From Rothia aeria (GTDB taxonomy: Bacteria; Actinomycetota; Actinomycetes; Actinomycetales; Micrococcaceae), in contig AP017895.1 of the NCBI GenBank assembly GCA_002355935.1, positions 310,001-374,000 of the forward strand: a DNA stretch of 64,000 nt, read 5' to 3'. Positions 54,372 through 64,000 of the stretch are shown one piece after another. Numbering within the stretch: the stretch's first letter is position 1; each line of letters begins with the position of its first letter. The position numbers and the translations under genes are program-made. The notes under the pieces are model-generated. The model did no database searches and was not told the DNA's origin. It saw only the letters and a list, made by a program, of their open reading frames with translations.

Positions 54372-56149
54372 ATGCCACACCACATTACACTCGACCATAT
54401 TTCGTATGCGCATCCGGGTGAACCCCCGCTTTTCACCGACCTCTCCACCGTATTTTCCGCCCCGCTCACCGGACTCATCGGCGATAATGGTACCGGAAAA
54501 ACTACCCTCTTCAGGCTCATTCTTGGCGAGATAAAGCCTAGTCACGGCACAATCAGCGCCCCGCCGCGCATAGCGTACCTGCCGCAAGATTTAGGGTTGA
54601 GCGAGCATCAGCATCTTGCCGATATTTTGGAATTACAAAAATTCTGCGAGCGCTCGATGCACTGGAATCGGGCAACTACTCCCCCAGCCTTTATGACACC
54701 ATCGGCGACGCCTGGGATATTGAAGAGCGCACTCTCGCGATCCTTGCCGAGTACGGTTTTAGTCCTGCGCTCACCACGGATGCCGCCGACCCGCACGCCA
54801 TTCGCGACCTTCTGATGCGCTCCCTTAGCACCTTTTCGGGCGGTCAGACGGTCACTGCCGCGCTCACCGCGCTTCTGCTCTCGAATCCCGAGTTTATTCT
54901 GCTGGATGAGCCCACAAATAACCTGGATTCTGCCGCGAAGAATCGGCTTTTCGCGGCTCTTGAAACCCTCGCCTGCCCGGCGCTCATCATCAGCCACGAC
55001 CGCGATCTGCTCGCGCACATGAAAGCGATTGCCGAGCTGCACGCCGACCGTGAGGGGCGGGCGCATCTGCGCATATATGAGGGCAACTACGACACCTACC
55101 GGGCGGCGCGAAAGGCCGAGGAGAGCGCCGTGCATCGCCGCGTGAGTGAGGCGAAACATGAGGCGCGTAAGGCTGAGCGCGAGCGCATTGAGAACCAGAT
55201 TAAGCTCGATCGTAACGCCCGCCGAGGCCGCGATTTTGAGCGGTCGAAGCGGAAACCTGGCCTGGCGATGGGCCTGGATAAGAACAGTTCAGAGCGTTCC
55301 GCAGGGAAACTTCGCGCGGCACACGAAAGCATGGTGGCGGATGCGCGTGCGGCAGTTAGTGAAGCCCAAGAGAACCTGCGCGTGCAGGAGCGTATCTATC
55401 TGGAACTCGCTCAGGATGCGCTCCCGGCAGGGCGGAAGGTGCTGGAATTACAGCGGGTGAGGAAAGACTCTTGCGCATCTACACAACAGAGTGCCGAACT
55501 TAAGAATGCAAACACCCAAAATACCGTTTCACATGAAACACAACCTTATGAAGTTGATTATCCGTCCCGCGACCAAGACTTTCCCGAGGCTCTTATCCTG
55601 ACCGGGCCCGAGCATTTGCGCATCACGGGAGCAAACGGCAGCGGCAAGACCGTGCTTCTCAACGCGATAGCGCATGCGAATGACCCCGGCTACCGCTCCC
55701 CCGTACCGCCCGTTTACCGGGTGCTTTACCGCCTGGGCAACGCCGCGTATCTGCCGCAGCGCATCACGCTTGACCCTGAACGCACTCTCCTTGAAACCGT
55801 GCAACGGGCGAACCCGGGGGCGAGTGAACAGCATTTGCGCGATCAGCTCGCACGACTGCTATTCAAGCGCGAGAGGGTGCATCAGCATATTGGGGAGCTT
55901 TCCGGGGGTGAGCGTTTTCGTGCCGCGCTGGCGACGGTTCTGCTCACCGACCCGGTGCCGCAGCTTCTTCTGTTGGATGAGCCCACGAATAACCTAGATA
56001 TTTCGTCGGTGGATTGGCTAGTGCAGGCGCTCGACGCTTATACCGGCGCGCTCATCGTCGTTAGCCACGATGAGGACTTTTGCGAGCGCATCCGTATCGA
56101 CCGCACACTCAGCCTTTCGGCAAAGACCCTCAGGGAGGGGTCGTGCTAA
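54372..56149 (+). CDS. ABC-F ribosome-protection-type ATPase, frameshifted
   Basis: The protein has two ABC domains and no membrane part. The first has Walker A 'GDNGTGKTT' near residue 37. One A missing in the run 54637-54641 breaks it. Restored, the frame passes 'ILRALDALESGNYSPSLYD' into signature 'LSTFSGGQ' and Walker B 'ILLDEPTNNLD'. A charged linker helix region follows. The second domain has 'GANGSGKT', 'LSGGERFR' and 'LLLDEPTNNLD'. The repaired length is about 590 residues. Such proteins bind the ribosomal E site and displace antibiotics. An attenuator-like leader precedes it and an exporter gene overlaps its end. Confidence 0.85.
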
Positions 56150-58002
56150 ACATTCTTCGTTCTATTCCGTGGGCATTCCGTATAACCCTTCACACGGCGC
56201 CCGTTCCCTTCATTGCCGCGGTTTGTACGACCCTGCTTCTCACGTTCATGCCGAGCGCGCAGGTGGTGCTGGTGAATGCTGCGGTGGGTTCGGTGGCTTC
56301 TGGCGATACTGCAGCATCACTCACGTGGGCCGCGGTAATCGGTGTCCTCGTGGCGGCGTACCTTCTGGTGCAGCGGGCGAGCATGTCGCTCTTCACCATG
56401 ACGAAGGCGCGCGTGAATGCCGCCGCGCATCAGAAACTCAATACTACCCTGGCGCGGGTGAATCCTGAGGTGATGAGTGAACCCGAGATGCAGAAGCATC
56501 TTCGTGCGGCCCGTGAATCTCTTACGAAGCAGGAGATTCCCACACAGGCAAATTCCGTGGTGACTCTCTGTGCTGCCGTGGCGATGGTGCTGCTGCTGTG
56601 CGCAACAATTGCAGGTACGAGCCTTCCGGCTGCGTTCTTTGTGGCGGGGTGCATGGTTCCGCTGTCCGCCGCGATGGTGCTGCTGGCGAAACGTGACTAC
56701 CGTATCTACGGGCAGGTTTATGAGGACCGCCGTGAAGAGGCATATTTTCTGGATGCGCTCACCCACCCCAGCACAGCCCGGGAGATCGCGACCTTAGGAG
56801 CCGGTGGTTTCTTCGCAGACAGTGTGGCGCGGGCACGAGCTCGTGCCACCGGGCGGGAATACAATCTGGAGGCGATGCGCGGCATCGTGGTGGGGTTCGC
56901 CGGGCTCATCTGCTCGGTGTTGCTGATGGGTGCACTCTACTGCCTGATCGGTTCCGGGGCGAGCGCGGGCGAAATTGCCGGTGCGCTGGTAGGCACGCTC
57001 ACCTGTATCGCGGCCACGCAGGATGTTGGCTACGCCTTCGGGCAGGTCTCAAACGGGGCGATGTCGATTGCCCCGTATCGCGCGTTTGTGGATAATCCAC
57101 GCTACGTGCTTGCTTCAGAGACAACGCATCATAATCCGCCCGCAACCGGTGATTCTCCGCGCGAACTCACTGTACGCAATCTGACCGTCACCTATCCCGG
57201 GGCGGATGCACCAACGCTGCACCACGTGAACCTACACATACAACGCGGACAGATGGTGGCCTTGGTCGGTGCCAGCGGCGCGGGGAAAACTACGCTGGTG
57301 CGCGGACTTCTCGGGCTAACTCCCACCACCGCAGGCAGCGTGCTCTTCGGCGATGCTCCAACCGAGCCGCTAAGCATGCAACAAGTTTTTAAGCACACTA
57401 CCCTGCTCAGCCAGGACTACGGGCGGTACGAGCTGACCGTGCGGGAAAACCTGCTGTTGGGTACTCACACGCAGGGCCAGGAACCGCCAAACGATCAGCG
57501 TCTCTGGGATGCGCTCGAAAAGGCCCACGCCGCCGAGTTCGTGCAGGCTCTACCCGCCGGTTTAGACACACAGCTGGGTGAACAGTGGGGTGGCGTTGGG
57601 CTATCGGGCGGGCAATGGCAGCGTTTAGCATTGGCGCGCCTGATCCTGCGTAACACTGCCCTGTGGATTCTGGACGAGCCGACCAGCGCTATTGATGCCC
57701 ACGCCGAGGAGCAGATTTTCGCTACTCTACGCAAAGTTGCGGCAGATCATATGACGATTCTGGTCTCACATCGAGCCTGGACTCTCAAACACGCAGACGT
57801 CATTCATGTGGTGGATCACGGAACCATCGTCGAATCGGGAACCTACGCCGAACTATTAGGCGCCGGCGGGCGGTTCGCCGAAATTTTCGCCTCACAGATA
57901 GACGACACACCGGAACACACGCCGTCGGGCTTGTCAGTTGCTGACGGCACCGAATCCACAGACAACACCGGGTTCACGAAAGAAGGAACACCATCGTGTT
58001 AA
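56143..58002 (+). CDS. ABC exporter half-transporter, subunit 1
   Basis: The GTG at 56143 overlaps the ABC-F stop by 7 bases and has GGAGGGG upstream; the longer frame from 56080 lies inside the ABC-F gene. Six membrane helices (residues 15-320) are followed by an ABC domain: Walker A 'GASGAGKTT', signature 'GLSGGQWQR', Walker B 'LWILDEPTSA' and H-loop 'VSHRAWTL'. The 619-residue protein pairs with the next gene product. The membrane part has the broad MdlB-like layout of peptide or drug exporters. Confidence 0.88.
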   Translation: MLNILRSIPWAFRITLHTAPVPFIAAVCTTLLLTFMPSAQVVLVNAAVGSVASGDTAASLTWAAVIGVLVAAYLLVQRASMSLFTMTKARVNAAAHQKLNTTLARVNPEVMSEPEMQKHLRAARESLTKQEIPTQANSVVTLCAAVAMVLLLCATIAGTSLPAAFFVAGCMVPLSAAMVLLAKRDYRIYGQVYEDRREEAYFLDALTHPSTAREIATLGAGGFFADSVARARARATGREYNLEAMRGIVVGFAGLICSVLLMGALYCLIGSGASAGEIAGALVGTLTCIAATQDVGYAFGQVSNGAMSIAPYRAFVDNPRYVLASETTHHNPPATGDSPRELTVRNLTVTYPGADAPTLHHVNLHIQRGQMVALVGASGAGKTTLVRGLLGLTPTTAGSVLFGDAPTEPLSMQQVFKHTTLLSQDYGRYELTVRENLLLGTHTQGQEPPNDQRLWDALEKAHAAEFVQALPAGLDTQLGEQWGGVGLSGGQWQRLALARLILRNTALWILDEPTSAIDAHAEEQIFATLRKVAADHMTILVSHRAWTLKHADVIHVVDHGTIVESGTYAELLGAGGRFAEIFASQIDDTPEHTPSGLSVADGTESTDNTGFTKEGTPSC

Positions 58003-59735
58003 AAACGATCAGACAAACTCTCTGGGCCCTGCGGTATGCGCTGCGGGCGCATCCTATTCTTGTACTCAGCTCGTTCACCCTTCTCACAGTGCTCTCGTTT
58101 CTGCCCAGCGTACAGATGTTCCTCATAGCCGCAATCACCGACTCGCTCAGCGCCGGGGATGCGCACACTGCACTCACGTGGGCGGGCGTAACCGGGGGCG
58201 TGCTGGCGGGTAACCTTGCCCTGCAGCAGGTGTCTAATTCGCTGGATATGTCGCTGCGGGCGGGTATGGCGCAAACAGGTATCCGGGCGATCGCCCGCAG
58301 GCTCGCCTCCCTCACCCCCGAACAGATTTCGCGCGGCTCATTTTCGCAGCGCTCGCGTGCCGCCCAGGATGCGGTCGCCAACGGCCACCTGCACACCCAA
58401 GTAACCAGCACCGGCGTACTTCTCTTCACGTTTCTTATGGTGGGTTCGCTCTGCGTCATGGTGGCTCGCGTCAGCTCTGCGGCGGCGGTATGCCTTCTGT
58501 TGTGCCTGATTCCGGTGGCGTTCGTAGCGGGGCTGTACACACGGCGCAACGAGCAGACCTGGGATAGCATTTATGCGCATAACCACCGGGCCTGGTACGC
58601 TACCAACCAGATAGCCTACCCGAATACCGCCGAAGAACTTTCGACCCTGAAAGCAGGCTGGTTCTTTGCGGCACGGGCTAACCGGCAGCGCGGGCTGGCC
58701 GCTGACGAAGAGGTGAAACTTACCGCATATGCCCTGCGTTTGCAGGTAATATCGGGGGTAATGTGCGCGGTATTCCTGGTGGGTGCGCTAGGTTTTCTGG
58801 TGTCCTCCGGGGCGAGCGCGGGTATCATCTCTGGTGCGATAGTGGGCGCACTTTCCGCCATGATGTCGCTGACCGCAGCGAGTCACGATATGAGCTCGCT
58901 CGGCGCCGGGGCTAACGGAATTACACGGTATCGAGAGTTTCTGGAGGGCTCCGAAAACCCGTCTCGCAAGGTGGCCGCCACTCTTGATGCACCACTTAGT
59001 CGTGTGCGCATCGAGAACCTTTCCATCACCTACCCCAACGCTGAAAAACCCGTGGTGCGCGGGGTATCCTTCGAGATTGAGCGCGGTCAAACAATCGCGC
59101 TCGTGGGGGCAAACGGTGCGGGCAAGACCACGCTAGTACATGGGATTCTGGGTATGCTCGCCGCTCACGAGGGGCGTGTTCTTTTCGACAATACCCCGGT
59201 GGATGTTCTCGATTCCGCCGAACGGCACCGGCTGGCAACTATTCTCACCCAGGATTTTGGACGCTACGAGCTGACGGTTCGGCAGAATCTCCTCATGGGG
59301 ATTTCCGGGCGCTCCGCAACTGATGAGCAGCTGTGGGACGCACTCAACAAAGCCCGTGCCGCCGAGTTCGTGCAGACTCTGCCTGCCGGTTTAGACACAC
59401 AACTTGGTGAACAATGGGGCGGAGTTGGTCTATCGGGTGGGCAATGGCAGCGGCTCGCATTGGCTCGCCTAATTTTGCGCAATACCGACCTGTGGGTTCT
59501 GGACGAACCCACCAGCGCGATTGATGCCGAAACGGAGGAAGATATTTTCGCCTCTCTGCGCGAGATTGCGGCGGGACACATGACGATTCTGGTCTCGCAC
59601 CGCGCCTGGACGCTGCGTCATGCCGACCGTATTTATGTGATGGATGCGGGCGCAATCGTCGAATCCGGCACTTACACCGAACTAATGGCGCGCAACTCAC
59701 ATTTCGCCCAGCTTTTCGCCTCACAGACGGGGTGA
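57996..59735 (+). CDS. ABC exporter half-transporter, subunit 2
   Basis: The start GTG overlaps the previous stop by 7 bases. It has six membrane helices and an ABC domain with 'GANGAGKTT', 'GLSGGQWQR' and 'LWVLDEPTSA'. The stretch around 'AEFVQTLPAGLDTQLGEQWGG' is almost identical to subunit 1, so the pair arose by duplication and should form a heterodimer. With the ABC-F gene upstream the operon looks like a combined target-protection and export defence against an antibiotic or bacteriocin. Both sites keep the catalytic Glu. Confidence 0.88.
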   Translation: MLKTIRQTLWALRYALRAHPILVLSSFTLLTVLSFLPSVQMFLIAAITDSLSAGDAHTALTWAGVTGGVLAGNLALQQVSNSLDMSLRAGMAQTGIRAIARRLASLTPEQISRGSFSQRSRAAQDAVANGHLHTQVTSTGVLLFTFLMVGSLCVMVARVSSAAAVCLLLCLIPVAFVAGLYTRRNEQTWDSIYAHNHRAWYATNQIAYPNTAEELSTLKAGWFFAARANRQRGLAADEEVKLTAYALRLQVISGVMCAVFLVGALGFLVSSGASAGIISGAIVGALSAMMSLTAASHDMSSLGAGANGITRYREFLEGSENPSRKVAATLDAPLSRVRIENLSITYPNAEKPVVRGVSFEIERGQTIALVGANGAGKTTLVHGILGMLAAHEGRVLFDNTPVDVLDSAERHRLATILTQDFGRYELTVRQNLLMGISGRSATDEQLWDALNKARAAEFVQTLPAGLDTQLGEQWGGVGLSGGQWQRLALARLILRNTDLWVLDEPTSAIDAETEEDIFASLREIAAGHMTILVSHRAWTLRHADRIYVMDAGAIVESGTYTELMARNSHFAQLFASQTG

Positions 59736-59917
59736 TTACTCAGCCACTTCAGCCAACCCCACCAATCCGGGAGCAGTAATTTGTAGTGGGAGCGTGCTCC
59801 CCGCTCCCGCTGCAACTTACCGTTCCCGGAATTAGATAAGCTGACGCCTCGCCAGCTTCGGAACGTTATTTATTTCCTCGCACGCAAGGGACGACATCCC
59901 TCAACAGCTGCGAACCG

Positions 59918-60790
59918 TTACTCACCATGAGGGTCGCTGAATACGTTATTGATTTCAGTAAGAAAATCAAACATTGGTCTATAACCCTCTTCTTCGTCAG
60001 CCTCCGAAATAGATACTGCGCGTGTCCCATGAGTAAAGTTCTCGCCCTCAAATTTCAGGACAAGCTCCTTAGGGGCAGGAGCACTAACGCTCACCTGAAT
60101 ATTTTTAGCTTTGGTGGTATCTGCTAGTACAAACACTGTTTCAAATATGGTTACCGGGAATTTCCACTCTGCCTTCAATGCATCTTGGATAATGTGCGAA
60201 TCAGCAGGAAGTGTCAGTCCTAGGGTATTTTCAAGAAAACTAAATACATCTTTCACCGTAAAATACACATCAAGAAAATGTACTACACCGTACTGTAGAG
60301 TACCTTCTTTATACGTTTTCGCCGGAGCATCTTGGGCGACAATACGCAGGTAGTCATCACCAGTAATGGTCCCCAGCGGTATCCACCGTGTTTCAGGAAA
60401 ATACCACTCCGTACAGTCTTGCATGTCGTCTAGACCTCCAGCATGCCCCACAGACAGTGGTATACCGTTAATCTCTGGTCCGTAGCCATAGTCCTCCCAG
60501 GTGAAGGTGAACTGAGAACTGCTGCGCATCATATACGGCCCTAAATCCTCTGCAAAGTTCTCAGCCGGAACACACATGACAGCAAAATGCATAGCCTCAA
60601 AAGATACCTCGAAATTAACACGGGTATCTATATAGTCAGTATCCGTAAGATGCATCTCTACCTGCGAATCTGATATTCCCTGTAAAGTCATAGAAGCGTT
60701 AATGGAACCTCCATGTTCACGCCGTATCGCATCAAGAACGTCACGCATATCGCGTAGGGTCTGTCGGTCAAGAGTAAAAGAATTCTCCAT
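59918..60790 (-). CDS. Hypothetical soluble protein
   Basis: The 290-residue protein has no signal peptide or membrane helix. It is acidic and strand-rich ('VNFEVSFEAMHFAVMCVPAE', 'SSSQFTFTWEDYGYGP', 'LVLKFEGENFTHGTRAVSI'). It opens with a helix 'LRDMRDVLDAIRREHG'. The repeated strand-helix pattern suggests two similar halves, but no family was recognised. The gene is isolated, converging on the exporter operon. Confidence 0.7.
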   Translation of the reverse strand: MENSFTLDRQTLRDMRDVLDAIRREHGGSINASMTLQGISDSQVEMHLTDTDYIDTRVNFEVSFEAMHFAVMCVPAENFAEDLGPYMMRSSSQFTFTWEDYGYGPEINGIPLSVGHAGGLDDMQDCTEWYFPETRWIPLGTITGDDYLRIVAQDAPAKTYKEGTLQYGVVHFLDVYFTVKDVFSFLENTLGLTLPADSHIIQDALKAEWKFPVTIFETVFVLADTTKAKNIQVSVSAPAPKELVLKFEGENFTHGTRAVSISEADEEEGYRPMFDFLTEINNVFSDPHGE

Positions 60791-60999
60791 TATGGCTCTC
60801 CTAAAATTCAGGGATTTATGGCGTTAACTGTCAGCCGCCCTTTGAGCGTATCCTAATATCCTCGCATTTGTCTCTCTAATTCATCACCTAAACTCTACAA
60901 TCACTTCTACACCCAATGCGCACAAGGTCAAGAATCGGGTCGTTTTCCACCCGGAACACCCGTATTCTCTAGTGTTAAGACCTTGAACTAGGAGAATCT

Positions 61000-61854
61000 T
61001 TGAGCATCACAGACCGTTCCGCAGCGAGCACAGACCCGATCGAGCAGACCGTCCAGTTCGGGCGCATAGCCGCCGCTATCGAGTACCTGTATGACCACGC
61101 CGCAGATCATCCCACGCTCGCGCAGGTGTCCCAGGCGGTTCATGTGAACCCGAATATCTGCAGCGGCAGTTCCAGCAGTGGGCGGGGTGAGCCCCAAGAA
61201 AATGCTGCAGCATATCAGCCTTGAACGGGCGAAGGCGGCGCTCGCTGGGCAGCAGAGCACGCTCGATGCGGCCTGGTCGAGCGGGTTCAGCGGCACGGGA
61301 CGCCTGCACGATGCGTTCGTCACCGTTGAGGGCATGACCCCCGGCGAGTACAAGAACGGCGGGGCGAACCTGCGCATCGTCTGGCGTTACGCCGCATCCC
61401 CTTTCGGCACGGTGCTGATCGCCGCAACGGATAAAGGCATATGTCATATGGCCTTCGCCGATAACCCGGATGCGGCTCTTACGAACCTGCGCGCCGAATA
61501 CCCGAATGCGCAGCTGCATGAGGGCGAGCACCCTTTTCACGAGCAGGCGTTGAGTATTTTCGGGGCGGTGGGAAGCGCATCGCCCTGCATTTGAAGGGTA
61601 CGCCGTTTCAGGTGCAGGTGTGGCGTGCACTTTTGAATATTCCGCAGGGTGCCGTGCAAAGTTATGGGTCTGTGGCTGAGAGTATTGGCCGCCCTCGTGC
61701 CGCGCGTGCCGTGGGGACTGCGGTGGGACACAACCCTGTGGCGCTGATTATTCCCTGCCACCGAGTGATTCGTGAGAGCGGCGTGATTGGTGATTACCGT
61801 TGGGGTCGCGGCCGCAAAATGGCGCTTCTCGCCCAAGAACTCGGCGCGGCCTAG
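61000..61854 (+). CDS. ada: Ada/Ogt-type O6-alkylguanine-DNA alkyltransferase with AraC-type HTH, broken by three frameshifts
   Basis: A TTG start at 61000 follows AGGAG. Three bases seem to be missing: near 61151, at 61184-61187 and near 61573. The restored protein of about 285 residues has an AraC-type HTH ('YLQRQFQQWAGVSPKKMLQHISLERAK'), then the ribonuclease-like and catalytic domains of the methyltransferase. 'GTPFQVQVWRALLNIPQG' is the HTH and 'IPCHRVI' carries the acceptor Cys. It lacks the N-terminal methylphosphotriester domain of E. coli Ada. It repairs O6-methylguanine by suicide transfer. Confidence 0.8.
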
Positions 61855-61980
61855 CGAGCATTGGCCCGTCCCAGTTTTACCCGCTCCCGCTTTTACGCTT
61901 TCGAGAGCATGCCACGAGTATGTGTGCCCCTTCGGAAGTCCGCAAAATTCAAAGGGAACCTGTTTGACTCCTCGGTGAAA

Positions 61981-62144
61981 GTTACACAATTGCCATCGAG
62001 AGTTACATTTTTGTCACCTTCACTCGCGTTTTTCATGCCAAAGTGACAAAAACCCGTCTGAAAGTTACATTTTGTCACCCAAAATCATCAGATTTGTAAC
62101 TTTCAGCCCGGTCAGACACTCATATTGTCACTCTCAGAGTTACA
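61981..62144. promoter_or_regulatory. Operator array upstream of the AlbA_2-type regulator
   Basis: Nine copies of GTKACA or its complement lie within 164 bases: GTTACA at 61981, 62002, 62064 and 62139; GTGACA at 62043; TGTCAC at 62012, 62073 and 62126; TGTAAC at 62095. Several face each other as inverted pairs (GTTACATTTTTGTCAC, GTTACATTTTGTCAC, TTGTCAC-N7-GTTACA). The last pair overlaps TACAAT (62141), a good -10 box. The regulator gene at 62153 is an obvious candidate binder. Confidence 0.65.
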
Positions 62145-62152
62145 ATATTTAC

Positions 62153-63623
62153 ATGTATACGCCTGAAGAAGTGACACAAACTCTGAATGAGCTACGCCTC
62201 CTCGGTCGGGATAGCCTGACCGTTGAGGTGAAGTCGGCGCATAACGGTTACCCATCGTCCATTGCTGAGACTATCTGTAGCTTTGCCAACCTTCCTGACG
62301 GCGGCACCATCATATGCGGCGTGGACGAAGCCCAGGATTTTGCTCCCGTGGGCGTTTACGATCTTGAAGATTTACGAGCAAAATTATTGACGCCGCGCAG
62401 AATCTCAAACCAAAAATCGCGGTAGAAACCACCGATATGGTTCTGGGCGATCATCAGGTGCTCATCGTATCTGTTCCAGGGTTACCGGTACAGGAACGCC
62501 CCTGCTTTAAAGGTAATGTGGCGTATCAACGCCTCGGAGACGGTGACTACCCGATGGATAGTTACGCGCTAAGCCTTATGTATGCCCAACGCCATAAACC
62601 ACAGAATGACCTACGAAATATTCCTGGCACGTCCATCAAAGATTTAGATGAGCCATACACCGAGGACTTTCTGCGTCAGGTTCGCCTCTCCTCAGCACGT
62701 TTGCGGCATGACTCTGACCAGGAAATTCTGCACAAACGCAATGTTCTCACCGCCGCGCAGAACGATTTAACCTTGGCCGGATTATGCGCTCTGGGGATTA
62801 TCCGCAGCAGTTTTATTCTGGGGCAAGTATTATCGGCGTAGTGTCTATGAGCGGTACAGCCCGTAATGATGACCGTTTTCGGGGCGAAGGCCCTATTCCT
62901 GCCATGCTTGAAGACGCACTTGCCTGGCTTGTGCGTAATCTCAAAAACCGCACCGTAACAACCCCTGATGGGGCGGGTCTGGTGGATGAACCCGAAATTC
63001 CTCTGGTGGCTCTGCGCGAATTCGTGGCGAATGCCCTTGTGCACCGCAGTTATGAGCGGGATGCTTCGGGCAAGTTCGTGCAGATTTTTATTAAGCGTGG
63101 CCGTGTTGAGATCATCAGCCCCGGTGGTTTTTGGGGTATTCTACCTAGTCAGGTTGGTCTTGTGCACCGCCCTTCGGCTGTGAATGAGGCGCTGTACGCT
63201 ATCTGTCAGAATATTCGTCTCAGCGACGGTCGTCGGCTCATTGAGGGAGAAGGCGGCGGTATTTTGGCGGCGCAGCAGGCCTTACGCAATGCTGGTTTGC
63301 GCGAGGCTCGCGTCCTTGATGAAGGTATTCAGGTACGCGTTATCATTTACCGCTCCACGGACGATGCACAGTCCACACGGGATCGACGGGCGGCACAGTC
63401 TTCCCAGCATGTTGACGTACTGCAGGAACTATCCGCCACGGAATCACAGGTGTATTCTGCTTTAGCGCAGAAGCCCGCTACGGTCGCCGATCTCGTAGAA
63501 GATACCCAGTTAACCGCGCGGCAGGTTCGGTATGCACTGCCCAAATTGGTCAAACGAGGTATGGCAGAGCAGCGAGCGCACTCAGGGCGTCGCGGTTCTG
63601 TATACCGTCTCATCACCGTGTAG
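62153..63623 (+). CDS. AlbA_2/Schlafen-type ATP-binding regulator with C-terminal winged helix, two frameshifts
   Basis: Start ATG 62153 lies 7 bases after a TACAAT box and has no ribosome-binding site, so the mRNA may be leaderless. Restoring one A (62390-62393) and one G (62793-62796) joins the three ORFs into about 490 residues. AlbA_2 domain: 'LTVEVKSAHNGYPSSIAETICSFANLPDGGTIICGVDE'. Middle: 'ALREFVANALVHRSY' and 'VEIISPGGFWG', the GHKL-like HATPase part. C-terminus: winged helix 'ATVADLVEDTQLTARQVRYALPKLVKRG'. These proteins are DNA-binding regulators, some linked to phage defence. Confidence 0.82.
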
Positions 63624-63652
63624 CCACTAACCCATGAGTTCTATAGCGCAAA

Positions 63653-63696
63653 GCGGGTGCCCGGCACCTTCGTTAGAAGAGGCACCAGGCACCCGC
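63653..63696. terminator. Terminator hairpin between convergent genes
   Basis: GCGGGTGC pairs with GCACCCGC, and an inner GGCACC/GGTGCC-like stem extends it. It lies between the regulator gene and the convergent superoxide dismutase gene. Confidence 0.7.
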
Positions 63697-63744
63697 CCGT
63701 AAAAGATACGCCCTGAGTGCGAGCGCATCGTTAATCTTTGAGAA

Positions 63745-64000
63745 CTACTCGGGAAGCACCAGACCCTTGGTCTGCGACACTGCGCGTGCGAAGCGCTCAG
63801 CGACATCTGCCCAGTTCACAATGTTCCAGAATGCCTTCACGTAGTCACCCTTCACGTTCTGGTAGTCCAGGTAGAAGGCGTGCTCCCACATATCGAGCTG
63901 CAGAACGGGAATCAGTGCAACCGAGATATTGCCCTGCTGGTCGTACAGCTGCTCAATGATGAGGCGCTTGCCCACGGTGTCCCAGGCGAGAATTGCCCAG
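63745..64000 (-). CDS. sodA: Superoxide dismutase (Mn/Fe), C-terminal part, cut by the window edge
   Basis: The frame is open at the window end. Visible motifs are '[13 protein letters not shown]', '[20 protein letters not shown]' with the metal ligands Asp and His, and '[18 protein letters not shown]'. This is the family's signature C-terminal domain. The enzyme dismutates superoxide in the cytosol. Gln in '[14 protein letters not shown]' is in the region that distinguishes Mn from Fe forms, but the decisive residues lie upstream of the window. Confidence 0.92.
   Translation of the reverse strand, partial: WAILAWDTVGKRLIIEQLYDQQGNISVALIPVLQLDMWEHAFYLDYQNVKGDYVKAFWNIVNWADVAERFARAVSQTKGLVLPE

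Noticed and set aside
59788-59808. Terminator after the exporter operon
   Set aside because: GGGAGCG/CGCTCCC can form a 7-bp hairpin, but no T run follows, so it is not listed as a terminator.

Overview
The window looks like a chromosomal segment of an actinobacterium of the family Micrococcaceae, most likely the genus Rothia. This is an inference from gene content: an actinobacterial SCO6880-type conjugation cluster, an 'anchored repeat-type' surface ABC transporter locus, and sortase signals of the LAxTG kind. No rRNA or tRNA gene was seen.

Layout. (1) About 0-21 kb is an integrative/conjugative element. Minus-strand genes at 2.1-13.2 kb encode a coupling ATPase (VirD4/TraD), a lipoprotein, an SLT-CHAP peptidoglycan hydrolase, a VirB4-like ATPase, a SCO6880-type partner, a VirB6/TrbL-like channel protein, a VirB2/TrbC-like pilin and accessory proteins. 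Sortase-anchored and membrane proteins follow at 13.8-16.2 kb. Scattered around are five related copies of a small HTH/antitoxin-like gene and two broken copies of a zeta-toxin-like kinase. A 146-bp duplication of the virD4 3' end and a 51-bp inverted repeat show repeated rearrangement. (2) 21.5-31.4 kb is the surface transporter locus: two divergent sortase-anchored repeat proteins, a ZnuA-like lipoprotein with an inserted surface-repeat domain, a third surface protein, an ATPase and a permease. A nested palindrome lies in the divergent promoter, so the locus is probably a metal-regulated uptake system. (3) 31.4-38 kb carries an orphan RHS/deaminase-like toxin tip with a likely immunity gene, a beta-carbonic anhydrase with a SulP transporter, and a zinc alcohol dehydrogenase. 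(4) 38-41 kb is an array of five Tat-exported peptidoglycan-binding proteins plus a sixth remnant. (5) 41.4-48.8 kb holds small membrane proteins, a DHA2-type exporter with a divergent TetR regulator, and an SRPBCC protein. (6) 48.9-51.1 kb is an array of seven structured non-coding repeat units. (7) 51.9-64 kb holds a monooxygenase, an NrtR-like Nudix regulator, a methyltransferase, an ABC-F protein behind an attenuator-like leader and overlapping a heterodimeric ABC exporter, an Ada/Ogt repair protein, an AlbA_2-type regulator behind a dense operator array, and the 3' end of a superoxide dismutase gene.

Caution on sequence quality. At least fifteen genes are broken by what look like single missing bases, mostly in short G, C or A runs, where restoring one base gives a full family-length protein. 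Conserved genes such as ada, ABC-F and the Nudix regulator are affected, so many of these are more likely assembly errors than real pseudogenes. Both ORF pieces and the presumed whole gene are described. Regions 24.5-41 kb are nearly free of this problem.
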